Shown here: positions 35,450-46,994 of the stretch, one piece after another
How the letters are laid out: the number at the start of each line of letters is the position of its first letter
Position numbering within the stretch: position 1 is the stretch's first letter
Assembly (NCBI GenBank): GCA_022695795.1
Contig: MU404149.1
Coordinates: forward strand, 104,655 to 168,654
Length of the DNA stretch: 64,000 nucleotides
Source: Biscogniauxia marginata
Taxonomy: Eukaryota > Ascomycota > Sordariomycetes > Xylariales > Xylariaceae
Reading direction: 5' to 3'
Notes under the pieces: generated by a model
The model's input: only the letters and a program-made list of their open reading frames with translations
The model's database searches: none
Told to the model about the DNA's origin: nothing
Position numbers and translations under genes: made by a program

Positions 35450-36262
35450 TTTAAGCCTCTTGCATCCTTTCTTACCTATATTTTTATTTTACGCATGTAG
35501 AAGTGCTCGGTCATGCTCATTTATAGACGAAACGACTCATCAAAAATGTGTCTAAAAAAAAAAGGAAAACAATTTGATTTATCCGATCCTGGCCCTTCTC
35601 CTGAACATGTTTTGGGCCTTGATGGCATATAGTGAGAATATCGAGCCTCTCATGAAGAATCGGATAAATAGTGGCAGTACTGTGGCTTGACTTGATGATA
35701 TGTGTAACCTGTCCTTCATGTAGAACATGAAGATGGCATTGCTGGTTTTATATTCATAAGCTGGGTTTGCCTTGCTCTCTGCGCCGGCCCGCCAAAAGAT
35801 TTATTCATCTAAGGGTCTCACTTATCATACGATATTCCTACCTAAGCACTTATAAGAATGGTCACACTAATCTGATTTTAAATACTATACTTAGCTGCAT
35901 ATCGACTTATTCCTGTATCGATATCTATTAAACCGTGATTTCCAGCGGCTGCCGAGGGGCAACACCTGCGCACCCTTGATTTCAAATATGCTGTATTACA
36001 CCAGGCAACCTTCAACTTTCGCGTTCAAGTCTCGTGCTTTCTTTTGTGCCTCGATGCTTTGCGACGGTTAATTCTAGCTACCCCGTGAGCTTACGCTATG
36101 GCCTCAGAGCGACTGGTTCTTGTTCTGGATGGATGAACCGGTCTTCATTCATTTGTTCTTTTCTTCCTCCCTGCCGCTTTAATTATCGTTGAACTTTTAA
36201 CATCTGCGTTCTGTTTTGTCAACTACCCACAGAAGTTTTGCATAATACAACTGTTGCCCAAG
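35450..36262. other. Intergenic region before the WLM protease gene
   Basis: No gene seen. It includes an A-rich tract near 35555-35570 and a promoter-like pyrimidine-rich stretch near 36,150-36,220. No clear TATA box. Confidence 0.4.
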
Positions 36263-37566
36263 ATGTCAGAACTCGACGCCTTGATCCGCTCGTATTCGCA
36301 TCTCGCCGATTTCCCGAGAGCCAACGAAGCCTTACATACTCTGAAGAAGGTGGCTTCTATGGTAAAGCCCATCATGCGGGCAAGAGGGTTCAAGGTGGGA
36401 GAGCTTACCGAATTCTACCCTAACGAGAACCTCCTAGGTAAGACCTACGACCATGCTCTACTATCGCGCATCTTGCACTAACTTGGATACTCACAGGTCT
36501 GAACTATGATCGCGGTCGCAAGATCTGTTTACGACTTCGATACGCTGGCGACCGCAACCAATTTCTACCTATCGAGGAGGTTACCGATACGATGCTCCAC
36601 GAACTGTCACACAATGTCCACGGTCCCCATAACGACAAGTTCCATGCCTTGTGGAATGAACTTCGCGACGAACATGAGGCATTGATTATGAAAGGATACA
36701 CCGGAGAAGGGTTCTTGTCGAAAGGTTACCGTCTAGGGGGTAGCAGAATGCCCAAGGCAGAGGCCCGTAGGCTCGCTCGAGTCACCGCTGCCGCCGCCGC
36801 AGAGAAGCGTCGCATTCGTAACGCTGGTTCAGGTCAACGACTTGGTGGGAAAGCTCCCCGTCCGGATAAAGATATGAGAAGGGTCATTGCCGATGCTGTC
36901 GAGCGCCGTCTCAGGACCCTGAAAGGATGCGCAAATGACAACCAGACATCAGAGCAGATTCGTGAGATCGCCGACACAGCCACAAGAAACGGTTTCAAGA
37001 CGCAAGCTGAAGAAGACGCCGCGAACGAGGCCGCAATAGCTCAGGCACTATTGGAACTCATACAGGAGGAAGAGAAGGCCAAGAAGGGTGATGCTTATGT
37101 TCCGCCCAGTGCTTATACCCCTAGCGAAAGTGGAAGCAGTTCTCTCGTAGCAGAAGAGCCCAGAAACAAGCAGCCAGCCGTTCGACAATCATTACAAGCT
37201 CCCTCGCGTGATGTTGAAATAGAAGATCGTGACCTTCCTAACACGTGGACCTGCAACATCTGCACCCTCGCCAACCCAAGCCATTTCTTGTGCTGCGACG
37301 CTTGTGGTATAGAACGAAGCGCAGAGGTTAGTCGGGAACTGGCGGAGAGATCATCCAAGCGACAGCGAACGACGATCGACCTCACCAAATCGGACCTCGA
37401 AACCATGCGGCATGGATCGTCATCAGCGGGTCCTGGGAGATCAATGGCATCCTTTGGTGCCCCTACCCCTGTGCCACGGACTTGGCGATGCCACTCCTGT
37501 TCACGGATCATGGATCACAAATGGTGGGCGTGCGAGGGGTGTGGCAGTATCAAGACCGAGTCCTAG
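36263..37566 (+). CDS. WLM-domain metalloprotease, Wss1/SPRTN-like DNA-protein crosslink protease
   Basis: Wss1-type proteases cleave proteins crosslinked to DNA and act with SUMO and Cdc48 (family knowledge). Exons 36263..36437 and 36497..37566 give 414 residues. The 59-nt intron has a CACTAACTT branch site, and its splice produces NLLGLNYDRGRKI. The WLM domain spans residues ~1-180. Its zinc motif HELSHNVHGPH has His93, Glu94, His97 and His103, matching HExxHxxxxxH, followed by DKFHALWNEL. GYRLGGSRMP and QRLGGKAPRP follow, glycine-rich boxes typical after the WLM core. The C-terminal half has two RanBP2-type zinc fingers, ~307-331 (WTCNIC...CDACG) and ~387-411 (WRCHSC...CEGCG). Between them lies a KRQR basic patch and IDLT (352-355), a likely SUMO-interacting motif. 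ATG at 36263 is the first ATG in frame; upstream codons lack one. Confidence 0.9.
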
Positions 37567-40500
37567 GTAATATACATAGCAGGACAGGACCCCGGACGGA
37601 AAACTAGCCACATGGGATTATGATGTTTACGAGCTGTAGATATCCGAAACTACATGTACTGCACTAATATCTGCTTAGTGCATACATACATACGCATTCA
37701 TTCGCCCCGACTTCCACGAGCGGGCCAAGAATAGGCATGTATGAGGAATCACATACAAGGTTGTAAAGTGGTAAACGACAATTGAATAAACTTATGACAT
37801 GGAACGGTGGTGAACAAAAATGACATCACTTGACTGGGTCTAGTAGTATTTCCAACTCGAATTTGAACTCGAAGTTATTGCCGGTACATGGATGGTGTGG
37901 TCAATGCACTAGGTTAAGGCTTTACACTATATTCAGACTTTTCGCTAGCTCTACTGGAGTTGTCCTCCATCATTATTACAACCACATTCCTTTAGATCAT
38001 TCATGTTATAGGCAGTGCACATGGCTTAACACCAGCGCTGTTACCGGAACCGACAGTACCGGGACTAGGTAGTTGCTTAGTGTAGGTTTATGTTTCTCCC
38101 GACTGAGCTCTAGCTGAACATAATATACGCAACTTACCTAGAGCTTCCTAGTAGCCCACGCTCTCAAGTCCCTTACTTCACACACCGACCTATTTCGGCA
38201 TAGCTGAAATCCCTTGCTCCCAGCTTACTCATACAACCTGTAAAGTTGGGGGAGTGAACGGGTTGCTGCAACCGGATTGGTCGAGGAATAACGTCACTGC
38301 TTTCGGAATCGGTCTAGGCCGTGACCACCGTTTCAGGGGATAATCGATCTAAGAGTCTTGGCCATCGGATCCAAGCGTCGGCCGGCACACAGAAGGCTAG
38401 TCCAACGCTACCTTGGAGAACTCGGCGATAGTGACTAAATAGGTACTTGGATTTAATATCGTAAAGCGAATTATGACGACATTTCGATATAAAATACTCG
38501 CCGCCTACACAAGTAAAGTATGAAGTCATCGGTGCGAACAGCTGTATGGTATAGTATTTTGATCCTTTTTGTGCCATTGAGAGGAGAAAAGAGGGGGGGG
38601 GTTGGAGAGGGTAGGATTTCTATGAAAGTGTCGCCGTTGCTGCTATGTACATATATCGTTGTTTCAGGTGTCTGTAGTAAATGATGTGAAGGTTACTAGG
38701 TAGGTAGGTAGCAAGTGAGGATATCAGGTAAGCGCGGTAGACGGCATTAACTCCGAAATAGCTTTGATTGGTATAGAACAGACCCGCTATCGCCGAGCTC
38801 TTAGCGTTAAGCTAGTAACATACCGCACACCGGGGCAAGAAGACCACGGCTATTCTCGGGGCTATTCTCGCAAGTCGTTTGCAAGCTTACATGTACACTA
38901 GGTAGGTATGTAGGGACCTACCTCAGGCTTCTCCTCTCCCCGAATCACGCAAAGCAGCCTGGATTGGATGGTTCTCAGCCAAGACAAGACAACGAATAGC
39001 CTCCGACCTTGCTTTTTACTACAAGTGGTTGGTCTCTAGTGAATGATAGCCAGCTCGGTATAATAGGCTTTGAATGTCTGATGCCCATTCATAACAATTG
39101 CATCCCATGCAAGCCATGTGTTTTGTTGTTTGGGATAGCCGTGCTACCAATTACAAGACCGGATTCGTTGCGGCTGCACAAGTAGCATGTGCCTGGAGGA
39201 TACGCCCCTTTTGACCATAGATTGGCTCTACGTTTTCTCTTTGTTTCTCCTTCGCGGTCTTCTTCTTCATCTCCATGACACTTGTCTATCGTTAACTCGC
39301 AGACTCCCATATAAGTTGTAGGAACTCGTTGGTTGCCGGTTGGGTGGTACATTGTATCACCTGCATACCTTTTAGATGCTTCAACAGATCACCGCCCACA
39401 CACAGCCCTATTCCTATCAGCGTAAAGTCTTAGGGTTGACGTAACTCAAGAAGTACTATGAACGCTAGACATGCAAGGCGCGTTTTGGGTGGCGCCCGAG
39501 TGTTATCAGAATGGAGAAGCTTTACCGGGGACTTTAACTTGATACGCTGCAATGTAACGGTCCGCCGTGACAAATGAGGCTTAAGGAAAGCCAGACAGTG
39601 CAGCGAGCACCTGCAGAATGCCTGTCCTGTACTGTAAAATACACTGTACAACTCACTGAAGTCCCGCCGACTCCGGGATGACGGCTCGAATTGGGATAGA
39701 GCTATTGGCTGGTGGATCACCATCCCCACGGTGCCAAAATCTGTAGGTAATTACGGTAGCTACTAAAAGTGGATCTTGGACCCTTGCTCACCTTGCCCTT
39801 TTAGGGACCGACGATCACAGTTTGGGAATCTGATGATCCAGGACCCTGACGGTGGGAGCGAAGAGAAAGCCCTGACGATTGTTTTAATCAGGCCTTTTTT
39901 TGGGAGGGGTCTATTTTTTAGCTCCCCTTCGTACACATTCGAACTACGAGTAAATGGACTTGACATAAGCTACCTAGGATGTAATGAACGATGACAAGGA
40001 GGGGAAATAGAAAAAGTCAAGAAAAAGAAAAAGGAAAGAAAGATAAAGTGTGGAACGGTGGAAGTTATTAGTCTAGCTTAAGGTAGTGTAACCTATTCTA
40101 CATAAAACATGCCTCATGGCTAGGTACATGTACCTGTACCAGATCCAAGCACCTCTGGAACTCTGAGCATCGATCGTATGGAACACGTACATGTACCTGC
40201 ACACATACCTACACATCAAGGTAAGCAACAAAATGCCACTATATTTCTTAGGTCGCCATTCTGCTGCATAGCTACCTGTTTATTAGGTAGCTAGTATTAA
40301 CCTAATAGCTGCTGCATGCAGACAAGAGACAAGAGCAAAAAAAAACCTGGAGGCCTAGAAGCCTAGACCCCAAGTATTCTTGTACCTATGCACATACCCC
40401 ATACACTTAATTCCACTGCCATATTCCGGCACTCCCACCGTCACCACCTCTCACACCAGAACCACCACACACCACACACCACCTGGGCACACACACACAC

Positions 40501-41040
40501 GCACACACATCTTGGACATCTCTATCTAAAATCCTCCGTCCAGAGATCTGTCCCTCCCCTCTCCCCACTAGTTACCTGCTTCAGTCATACTAGCCGGCAG
40601 CACGATTGTTTACATACGTACATATTACCTACATGCCTACAAGCGAGAAATCTACAAAATCTTGAACTGCTAGTCCACCATGCGAGCCGGTAGCTAATCA
40701 GTGCTCTTCGCAGTAGTCTTCTTTTGTCCTCGTCCGATATATTTGCCTGCATTTATATCCAGGATCGTCATCTCGCTACCGCCACTCTCCCGCCCGCTCT
40801 GCTAGTGCCACCGAACGTTCGAGACCAACGGCATCTTCAGATGTCCCTCGTACAGTTCGTGGCCACGGGCTAGCAAAAAGCTTGTTGTTCCTCTCCGGTC
40901 GAAACCCTTCCTGCCATCCTGTCATCCTGTGTGCGTGCGTGCCAGTGCCTAAATCCCGTGTTCCTGGTTTGTGTACGCATGGTTTTCGAGCGGTGCAAGG
41001 CTCTGGCCTCTCCTTCATCAATGTCATCTGGTCTGCCGCC
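37567..41040. other. 3.5-kb gene-free stretch and hybrid-kinase upstream region
   Basis: No gene supported. Contents include a TAGG patch at 38699-38712, a G-run at 38593-38602, TACATGTACC-like repeats (40120-40200), a (CA)n microsatellite (40488-40509) and a C-rich, CT-rich leader up to 41040. A frame open from 40882 runs in frame into the kinase but starts without an ATG, so it is read as leader. Confidence 0.5.
40488..40509 (+). repeat. (CA)n microsatellite in the kinase upstream region
   Basis: About eleven CA units with one interrupted by G, within a longer ACC/CAC-rich stretch beginning near 40430. Confidence 0.8.
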
Positions 41041-44000
41041 ATGACACCCTCCAATCTTCCTCATGTCTTAACCAGCCATGTCCCGACTGCCTCAGCTTCC
41101 ATGCCCGTGGCTTCGGACTCTCTCCTCTCGACCCCGACTCCCGCCTCGCTACCGACCCCGAGTATAATCGAGCATCACGCACCCGCACCTCCACCGCCGA
41201 CCCGCCCCGACGACATCTCCTTCCAGAATGGGCCGCCTCTCTCTTTCGGAAATAATCGCATCCTGCGAGACACCCCTACCATGCCACCCAAGGAGAGGCG
41301 ATCCGCTTCCGCGAGTCCCTTCAGGTTGCCTATGCCGCTAATCTCCCCTGGCCAGCTTGCCTTTTCCGCAATGCAGTTCTTACCCGTGCCTCTGCTAGTC
41401 CTCAACAACTTGAAGACCGTTGTGCTGGCAAATGAAGCTATGGGCAGGATGCTAGGACTCGCTAGTAATTCGGATGATCATCAAAAGGACGGGGCTAGTA
41501 TTACCGACGTGCTCCGCGGACAGACGCTGTCTCAAGTTGGCATTGATATGCTTCTAAACGGCAAGCCAGTTTGGGTTTCGTGGGAATCCTTCCTGGATGG
41601 ACTGGTCCTCGAGATGGGCGCGAGGCAGGCCGTCGAAGCCCCAACGTCCGATTCCGACTATGCACATGGCGATTCCACGCCTACCGTAGACGGTGTGGGA
41701 CCGAAGCCTACCGCCAGGGGCCAGGAGAAGCCTGCGTCCGATTCCGCTGTCGACGTCGTTGTCGTGTATAAAAGCTTTAATAAAGCAGTGGTCCCTAAAT
41801 CCCAGAGGTCCGAATACCAAACCTATGCTAAGATGATAATCACTATTTGGGAAATCGAAGATCGTCAGACCTACTTCACGTTAACTTTCACCAATACCGG
41901 TGCGGCCACCCCGTCCGTCCCAGATTCCAGAATACCTATCGCTCGGTCATCAACGCTCGAGGCTGCTGAGCGCAAATCCATTTCTAACTCGAATCCCCCT
42001 TCGGTCAGCTCAAGCCACGACTCAAATTCGCCTCTGGTCCTGGTTAGCCCGGGATCGGTCTCTGTTTCATCCAGCCCTTTTCCTCCCATGGGCCCTCCGT
42101 CCCGTCTACTACAGTCGAGCACTCCGTCCTTCCTCCAGAGGATAACCATCATCAAAGATGCTCTTCTCGACAACACCGAGATGCCCATCTTGGCTATGTG
42201 GCGAGACGGTAGTGCACCAGTCCTAAATAAAGCCGCCCGAGACCTTTTTACGCATGAGAGAGACACCGACGTCCACGATGGGTATGACTTGTTACCACAG
42301 TGGGATGTGTGGACTGATGACTTCTCGAGGAAACTTGACGAGTCAGAGTTTCCCATCACTGTCCTGCTTAAAGAACAGAAGCCATTTTCAGGTGTGCGGG
42401 TTGGCATGTACAACAAGATAAAGCATGCTAGGGTTGTGTTTGACGTGTTAGGTGAGGTGATTACAGACGACGAAACTGGCGAATTTGTAGCAGGGGTGGT
42501 TACCTGTCGAGATGTGACTCACATCGCCAAAGAGATCACAGAAATCAAGGAGGCGGACGAGGAAAGATTCAAGCTCATATGCGACACTATGCCCCAGATG
42601 GTGTGGACTACGACGCCCGATGGCTTGCATGACTTTTTCAACAACAGGTGGTACGACTATACAGGACTGCCACCCGAAAACTCCCTCGGTATGAACTGGA
42701 AGACTCCGTTCCACCCAGACGATATGCCCGCCACGTTGAAGAGATGGAAACACAGCCTGGCCACCGGGGATCCTTACGTAACTGAATACCGCTGTCGTAG
42801 TAAAGAGGGCGAGTGGAGATGGATGCTCGGACGAGCACTGCCGTTGAGGAACAAGCAGACTGGGAAAATTGAAAAGTGGTTTGGCACTTGCACTGACATC
42901 CATGAGACCCTAGAAGCGAAGTTGGCGGCAAAGCAGACCAGGGAGCAACTTTTAAGCGTTCTTACGCATGCGCGGACGACCATCTTTTCCGTGGATCGAG
43001 ACTGCAAAGTCACCATGCTGGAGGGCGCGTTGATTTGGGGTGACAGAAAAAATGATATCAGCGCTGATGATGATTCAAATCCCGACTCTCAGAGATACCT
43101 TGGACGGAACGTTGACGAAGTGTTCAATGACCTCAACCCTCGACTACGCCATGGTGAAACCCCAACCTTTCTCAGGCCAGCCAAGGAGCTCTTAGCTGGG
43201 AAACAACTATCAGAGATCGTCTATGAGCATGAAATAGGTTAGACTTTTCTTACCCCACCAAAGTATAGCTTGATTTACTGATGAATCTCTAGACGACCAT
43301 TTCTTCCGTACGAGGTTCATGCCCCTAGTCGAGAATAAGTCCAAGGATGGACAAGTCAGCGAGCCGGTCGTTGAAGGCGTCATCGGTGTTGTCATGGACG
43401 TAACCGAGTTGAAGGAGCGGGAACACGAGGTGAAAGAACAGGCCAAGGAGAAGCGACAACTTAAGGCAAATGAAGCCGCAGCTAAAGAAGCGAGTCGACT
43501 GAAGAGCCAGTTTCTAGCAAATGTAAGTGTAGAACATCAAGTACCAGAGGCAAGGGGTCGTACTAACCGGCTCAGATGTCTCATGAGATTCGCACGCCAA
43601 TCACCGGGGTGATAGGGATGGCTGAATTGCTTCTCGACTTGCCACTCGGTGAGGAACAACGTGAATATGCCGAGAACGTCAGTCGGTCGGCAAATGCGCT
43701 CTTGACCGTAATCAACGATATTCTGGACTTTTCCAAAGTCGAATCTGGCCGATTAGATATCGAGGAGGTCCAATTTTCTTTATCTGTAGTAGTGCAGGAT
43801 GTCGCAAAGATGCTGAGTTTCGCGGCCGAGAGGAAGAATCTAGCCTTCCGCCCGGACATTGCACCTGACATCGAAAATAGTCTCGTTGTGCTCGGAGATC
43901 CTGGTCGTGTCCGTCAGATAATTACGAATCTCCTCACTAACAGCATTAAATTCACCGGCAACGGGTACGTCAAGTTCTCGGTGGGGAAAGAGAGGGAAAC

Positions 44001-45375
44001 AAACGACACCATCGAGATCAAATTTGTTATTGAAGACACAGGCATAGGAATAGATGAGGAGGTCCGGAAGAGACTGTTCCAGCCATTCAGCCAGGGAGAT
44101 CCTTCGACGGCGAGGAAGTTTGGTGGAACAGGTCTGGGGCTGACGATATCAAAAAATCTTCTCGACCTGATGAATGGGAGGATCACACTCCAGTCGTCCG
44201 TCGGTCACGGTACGACCGCAACTTTCTGGATCCCGTTCAGTAAACCCCATAGCCCTTCAAGCTCATCGCTAGTCGATGTTGGGCATCTGCCCGATCGATT
44301 GCAATCCGAAATGAGTGTTTCTTGCAACAGTTCGGAACACGAGCATCACTTGGACAACCCACCCGGGGAGACGTTGCATCCGGCCATCGACAAGTCAGCA
44401 CTGCCTAAGCGGCATCGATCTCTAAACATACCGCGTCATCTTAGCCATGAAAATGACGAGTTGCCCATGTCGGAACGTGCAAAGATACAAATCCTAGTAG
44501 TCGAGGATAAGTAAGTCACCTCAAGAGTTCGGGCGCTCGCTATCTTGCTAATGATTATCAGTGCCATCAACCAACAGATCGCTACGAAGACGATTAAGAA
44601 ACTCGGCTTTAATGTGAGCGCGGCCTGGAACGGGAAAGAGGCACTCGATTATCTCGAAGCTGTTAGAGACGGTAAATTAGCGAAGCCCGACATCATCTTG
44701 ATGGATGTACAGATGCCGGTGATCGATGGATACAAGTGCACGCACATCATAAGACATCACGTCCCGTACAAGGTTCTCACCCATGACGTACCTATCGTAG
44801 CCATGACAGCATCCGCCATTCAGGGCGATAGGGAAAAATGCACGAAGGCAGGCATGGACGACTATCTTGCTAAGCCTGTCAAGAGTAAGACGTTGGAGCG
44901 CATGCTGGTGAGGTGGAGCAAAACACGACGACGCAAGACAGTCTCGAGCACGCCTTCCGCGGCCATGTCAACTTCAGACTGTTCTGATTTGGCCGAACGA
45001 TGTGCCAGTGTAGGTATACCAAAAATCGGGCTTGCGCTCGATCTCACACCAGAACAGCACTCGATAAAAGGCGAATTCGATCGTCAAGACGATGATCGCA
45101 CCAATCTCTTGACGCCGAAGCCATTGGCACGGAATGGATCGCACGAGACGAACACGTTTCCCTTCGGGTTCACGCAGGCGGCCAGGCAACTCGATAGCAA
45201 TGAGTTAGCCATGCATCTTCGTGATGATAAGCTTATGGATGCAGCCAGCACCAACAGTGTTACTAAGCCTGTGAGTCACACACTACAGAGCTCGCTTCAT
45301 GAAGGCGACTCTCTGACGGAGGAGAATGTGGAGAAGCTGAAGAAGCAGGGGTCGATGATATCGTTACGGAGGTGA
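41041..45375 (+). CDS. Multi-PAS hybrid sensor histidine kinase
   Basis: Cytosolic fungal hybrid kinase that autophosphorylates on His and passes phosphate to its own receiver, feeding the HPt/response-regulator pathway. Exons 41041..43237, 43293..43522, 43576..44510 and 44562..45375 give 1391 residues. The introns are 55, 53, 51 nt, the second with a perfect TACTAAC. Order: Ser/Pro-rich N-terminus; a PAS-like region (~115-290) with a long insert; a second PAS-like region (~370-500); a clear PAS at ~510-620 (DTMPQMVWTTTPDG, WFGTCTDI); another at ~640-770; then a coiled-coil linker. HisKA motif FLANMSHEIRTP has phospho-His812. HATPase boxes are ITNLLTNSIKF, DTGIGI and FGGTGLGLTIS. The receiver ILVVEDNAINQQIA has phospho-Asp1169 in ILMDVQMP and Lys in YLAKPVK. 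No transmembrane segment and no HPt domain. The start has a strong gccgccATG context. The first intron's donor GTTAGA is unusual. Confidence 0.92.
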
Positions 45376-46685
45376 TACGGACATATCGGATAGAGGCAAT
45401 TGGGTCGAGGGCGTTTTTGGTCTTCTTCCCTTCTACACTAGGATTTGGGGTTTCGAGAATGGCGGCCGGGGGGGTTACGGATAACAGAGGCTTGCATTGG
45501 TCAAGGGGGCGCGGTGTGCTAAATAACAGCCATTCATGATCATGTGGTGCATCCTGGCATTCTCCCTCTGATCGGCGTTATGAAATGGAAGCCCAACCAG
45601 GGCCGGTTAGGTGGGACTGATGACTATTTTATTCAATCTTTCCTTAGTTGAGGTGGACTCGACACTTTCGAAGACCGAAAAAAAGCACGACCATGCTTGC
45701 AGAATTTGTAGTGTTCTTCTCAGGGGGACGGGTAGATGGATATATCAGTGAGTTCTGCTTGACTTGATTGTTTTTCTGTTTATTTCTTTTTCTTTTTTCC
45801 TTTTTCGTCGTTGAAAAGGGACGGCCAAGGAGTTGAAAGTCCATATATCATCGTCGATATCATCGCTCCACGTATCAGGGGAGAGCAAGCAAAGCAGATG
45901 GGGGTGGGCAACCCCCAATGTACATACACGTATATACTCACACATATTATATACCAACCACACTTTACTAGTTACGCACATATTTAGGCGCATACATAGC
46001 GTTGATGCTACGTAGTGGGTATTGGGCACATTATCGGTAATAACCAGGCGATTTGTTTCATGGTTCCGTAGTTTGTCGTGGGTTGGGGTTTCTATGCCCC
46101 CTCTATATCGACAGATAGTTGCTAGACGGCGTCTTTATTGAGGGGAAGAAGGGAAAGAGGGGGGTTAAATAACTACCTAAACTAACCCTTTCTTTTCCTC
46201 TTGTCTCCTCATCCTCGTCTAATTTGTTATGTTGTGCCCAACTAGGTACTTACCGTCAGGCTCTTGGGGGCAAGCGAGTAACTCGGCCAAGGCTGGATGA
46301 TACAGTCGCTGCCCTTCGAACGCGGAGACGGTGACGATTTTTGATATATCGACACCCTCCCCCTTCCTCTTCTCTAGGTGGTTGACCCGACTTGGTAGGT
46401 CGCCTGTTGTCGCTTTCTGGTAAAGCCGGGTTAATGGAGGAGGAGGGTTGTACTGTCTGATGGTGATGTGTGTATGTAGATGTAGGTTAGGTTCTTAGCA
46501 ACATTGCTTTCATGGGCTTTGAAATAAGTATATACCTTATCTACCTAGGTACCTACCTATCTTGCCTAGGTATACACGAAATTGCACATGTTAGGCGTCG
46601 GGCATCAGTAAGATGTTGCCTAATGCGAAAAAGAGGTAGTTAGGCTCTTTTTTTCTTTTTCTTCGCCTGCAGGCAGTATACACAT

Positions 46686-46718
46686 AGAGAGAGAGAGAGA
46701 GTGTGTGTGTGTGTGTGT
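46686..46718 (+). repeat. Compound (AG)n(TG)n microsatellite
   Basis: An AG run (46686-46700) passes directly into a GT run (46701-46718), with further TGTGTGTATAT just downstream. Simple sequence, visible directly. Confidence 0.85.
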
Positions 46719-46818
46719 ATCTCTGTCGCTCTATGTGTGTATATATTTCAACCTGACGAATTAAAAAAAACACGTGGGAAAGAAACCAAAATTTTATCGT
46801 GGGAAGCAAGGGTGGTGC

Positions 46819-46864
46819 GGGATGGGATATGGGATATGGGATGGGATGGGATGGGATGGATGGG
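46819..46864 (+). repeat. GGGAT/GGGATAT minisatellite
   Basis: Eight or so tandem units of GGGAT, two of them extended to GGGATAT. It is G-rich on the plus strand, with regularly spaced GGG triplets that could in principle form a G-quadruplex. Confidence 0.8.
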
Positions 46865-46967
46865 GCTGTGACGGCCTGCAGGGTTGGCTGGCTGGTGTTA
46901 CATCGCGTGCGCGACGTGCGATGTGCAATGTGCGTCGTGATGGGTAGTATAGTGTAGGTAGGGACCT

Positions 46968-46994
46968 CTGTCTGTCTGTCTGTCTTGTCTGTCT
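46968..46994 (+). repeat. (CTGT)n tetranucleotide repeat
   Basis: Six CTGT-like units with one irregular CTTGT unit, in non-coding sequence. Confidence 0.8.

Noticed and set aside
40882..41040. 53-codon in-frame upstream extension of the hybrid kinase
   Set aside because: It contains no ATG; the frame opens at a TTG. The first ATG, at 41041, has a near-ideal gccgcc context.
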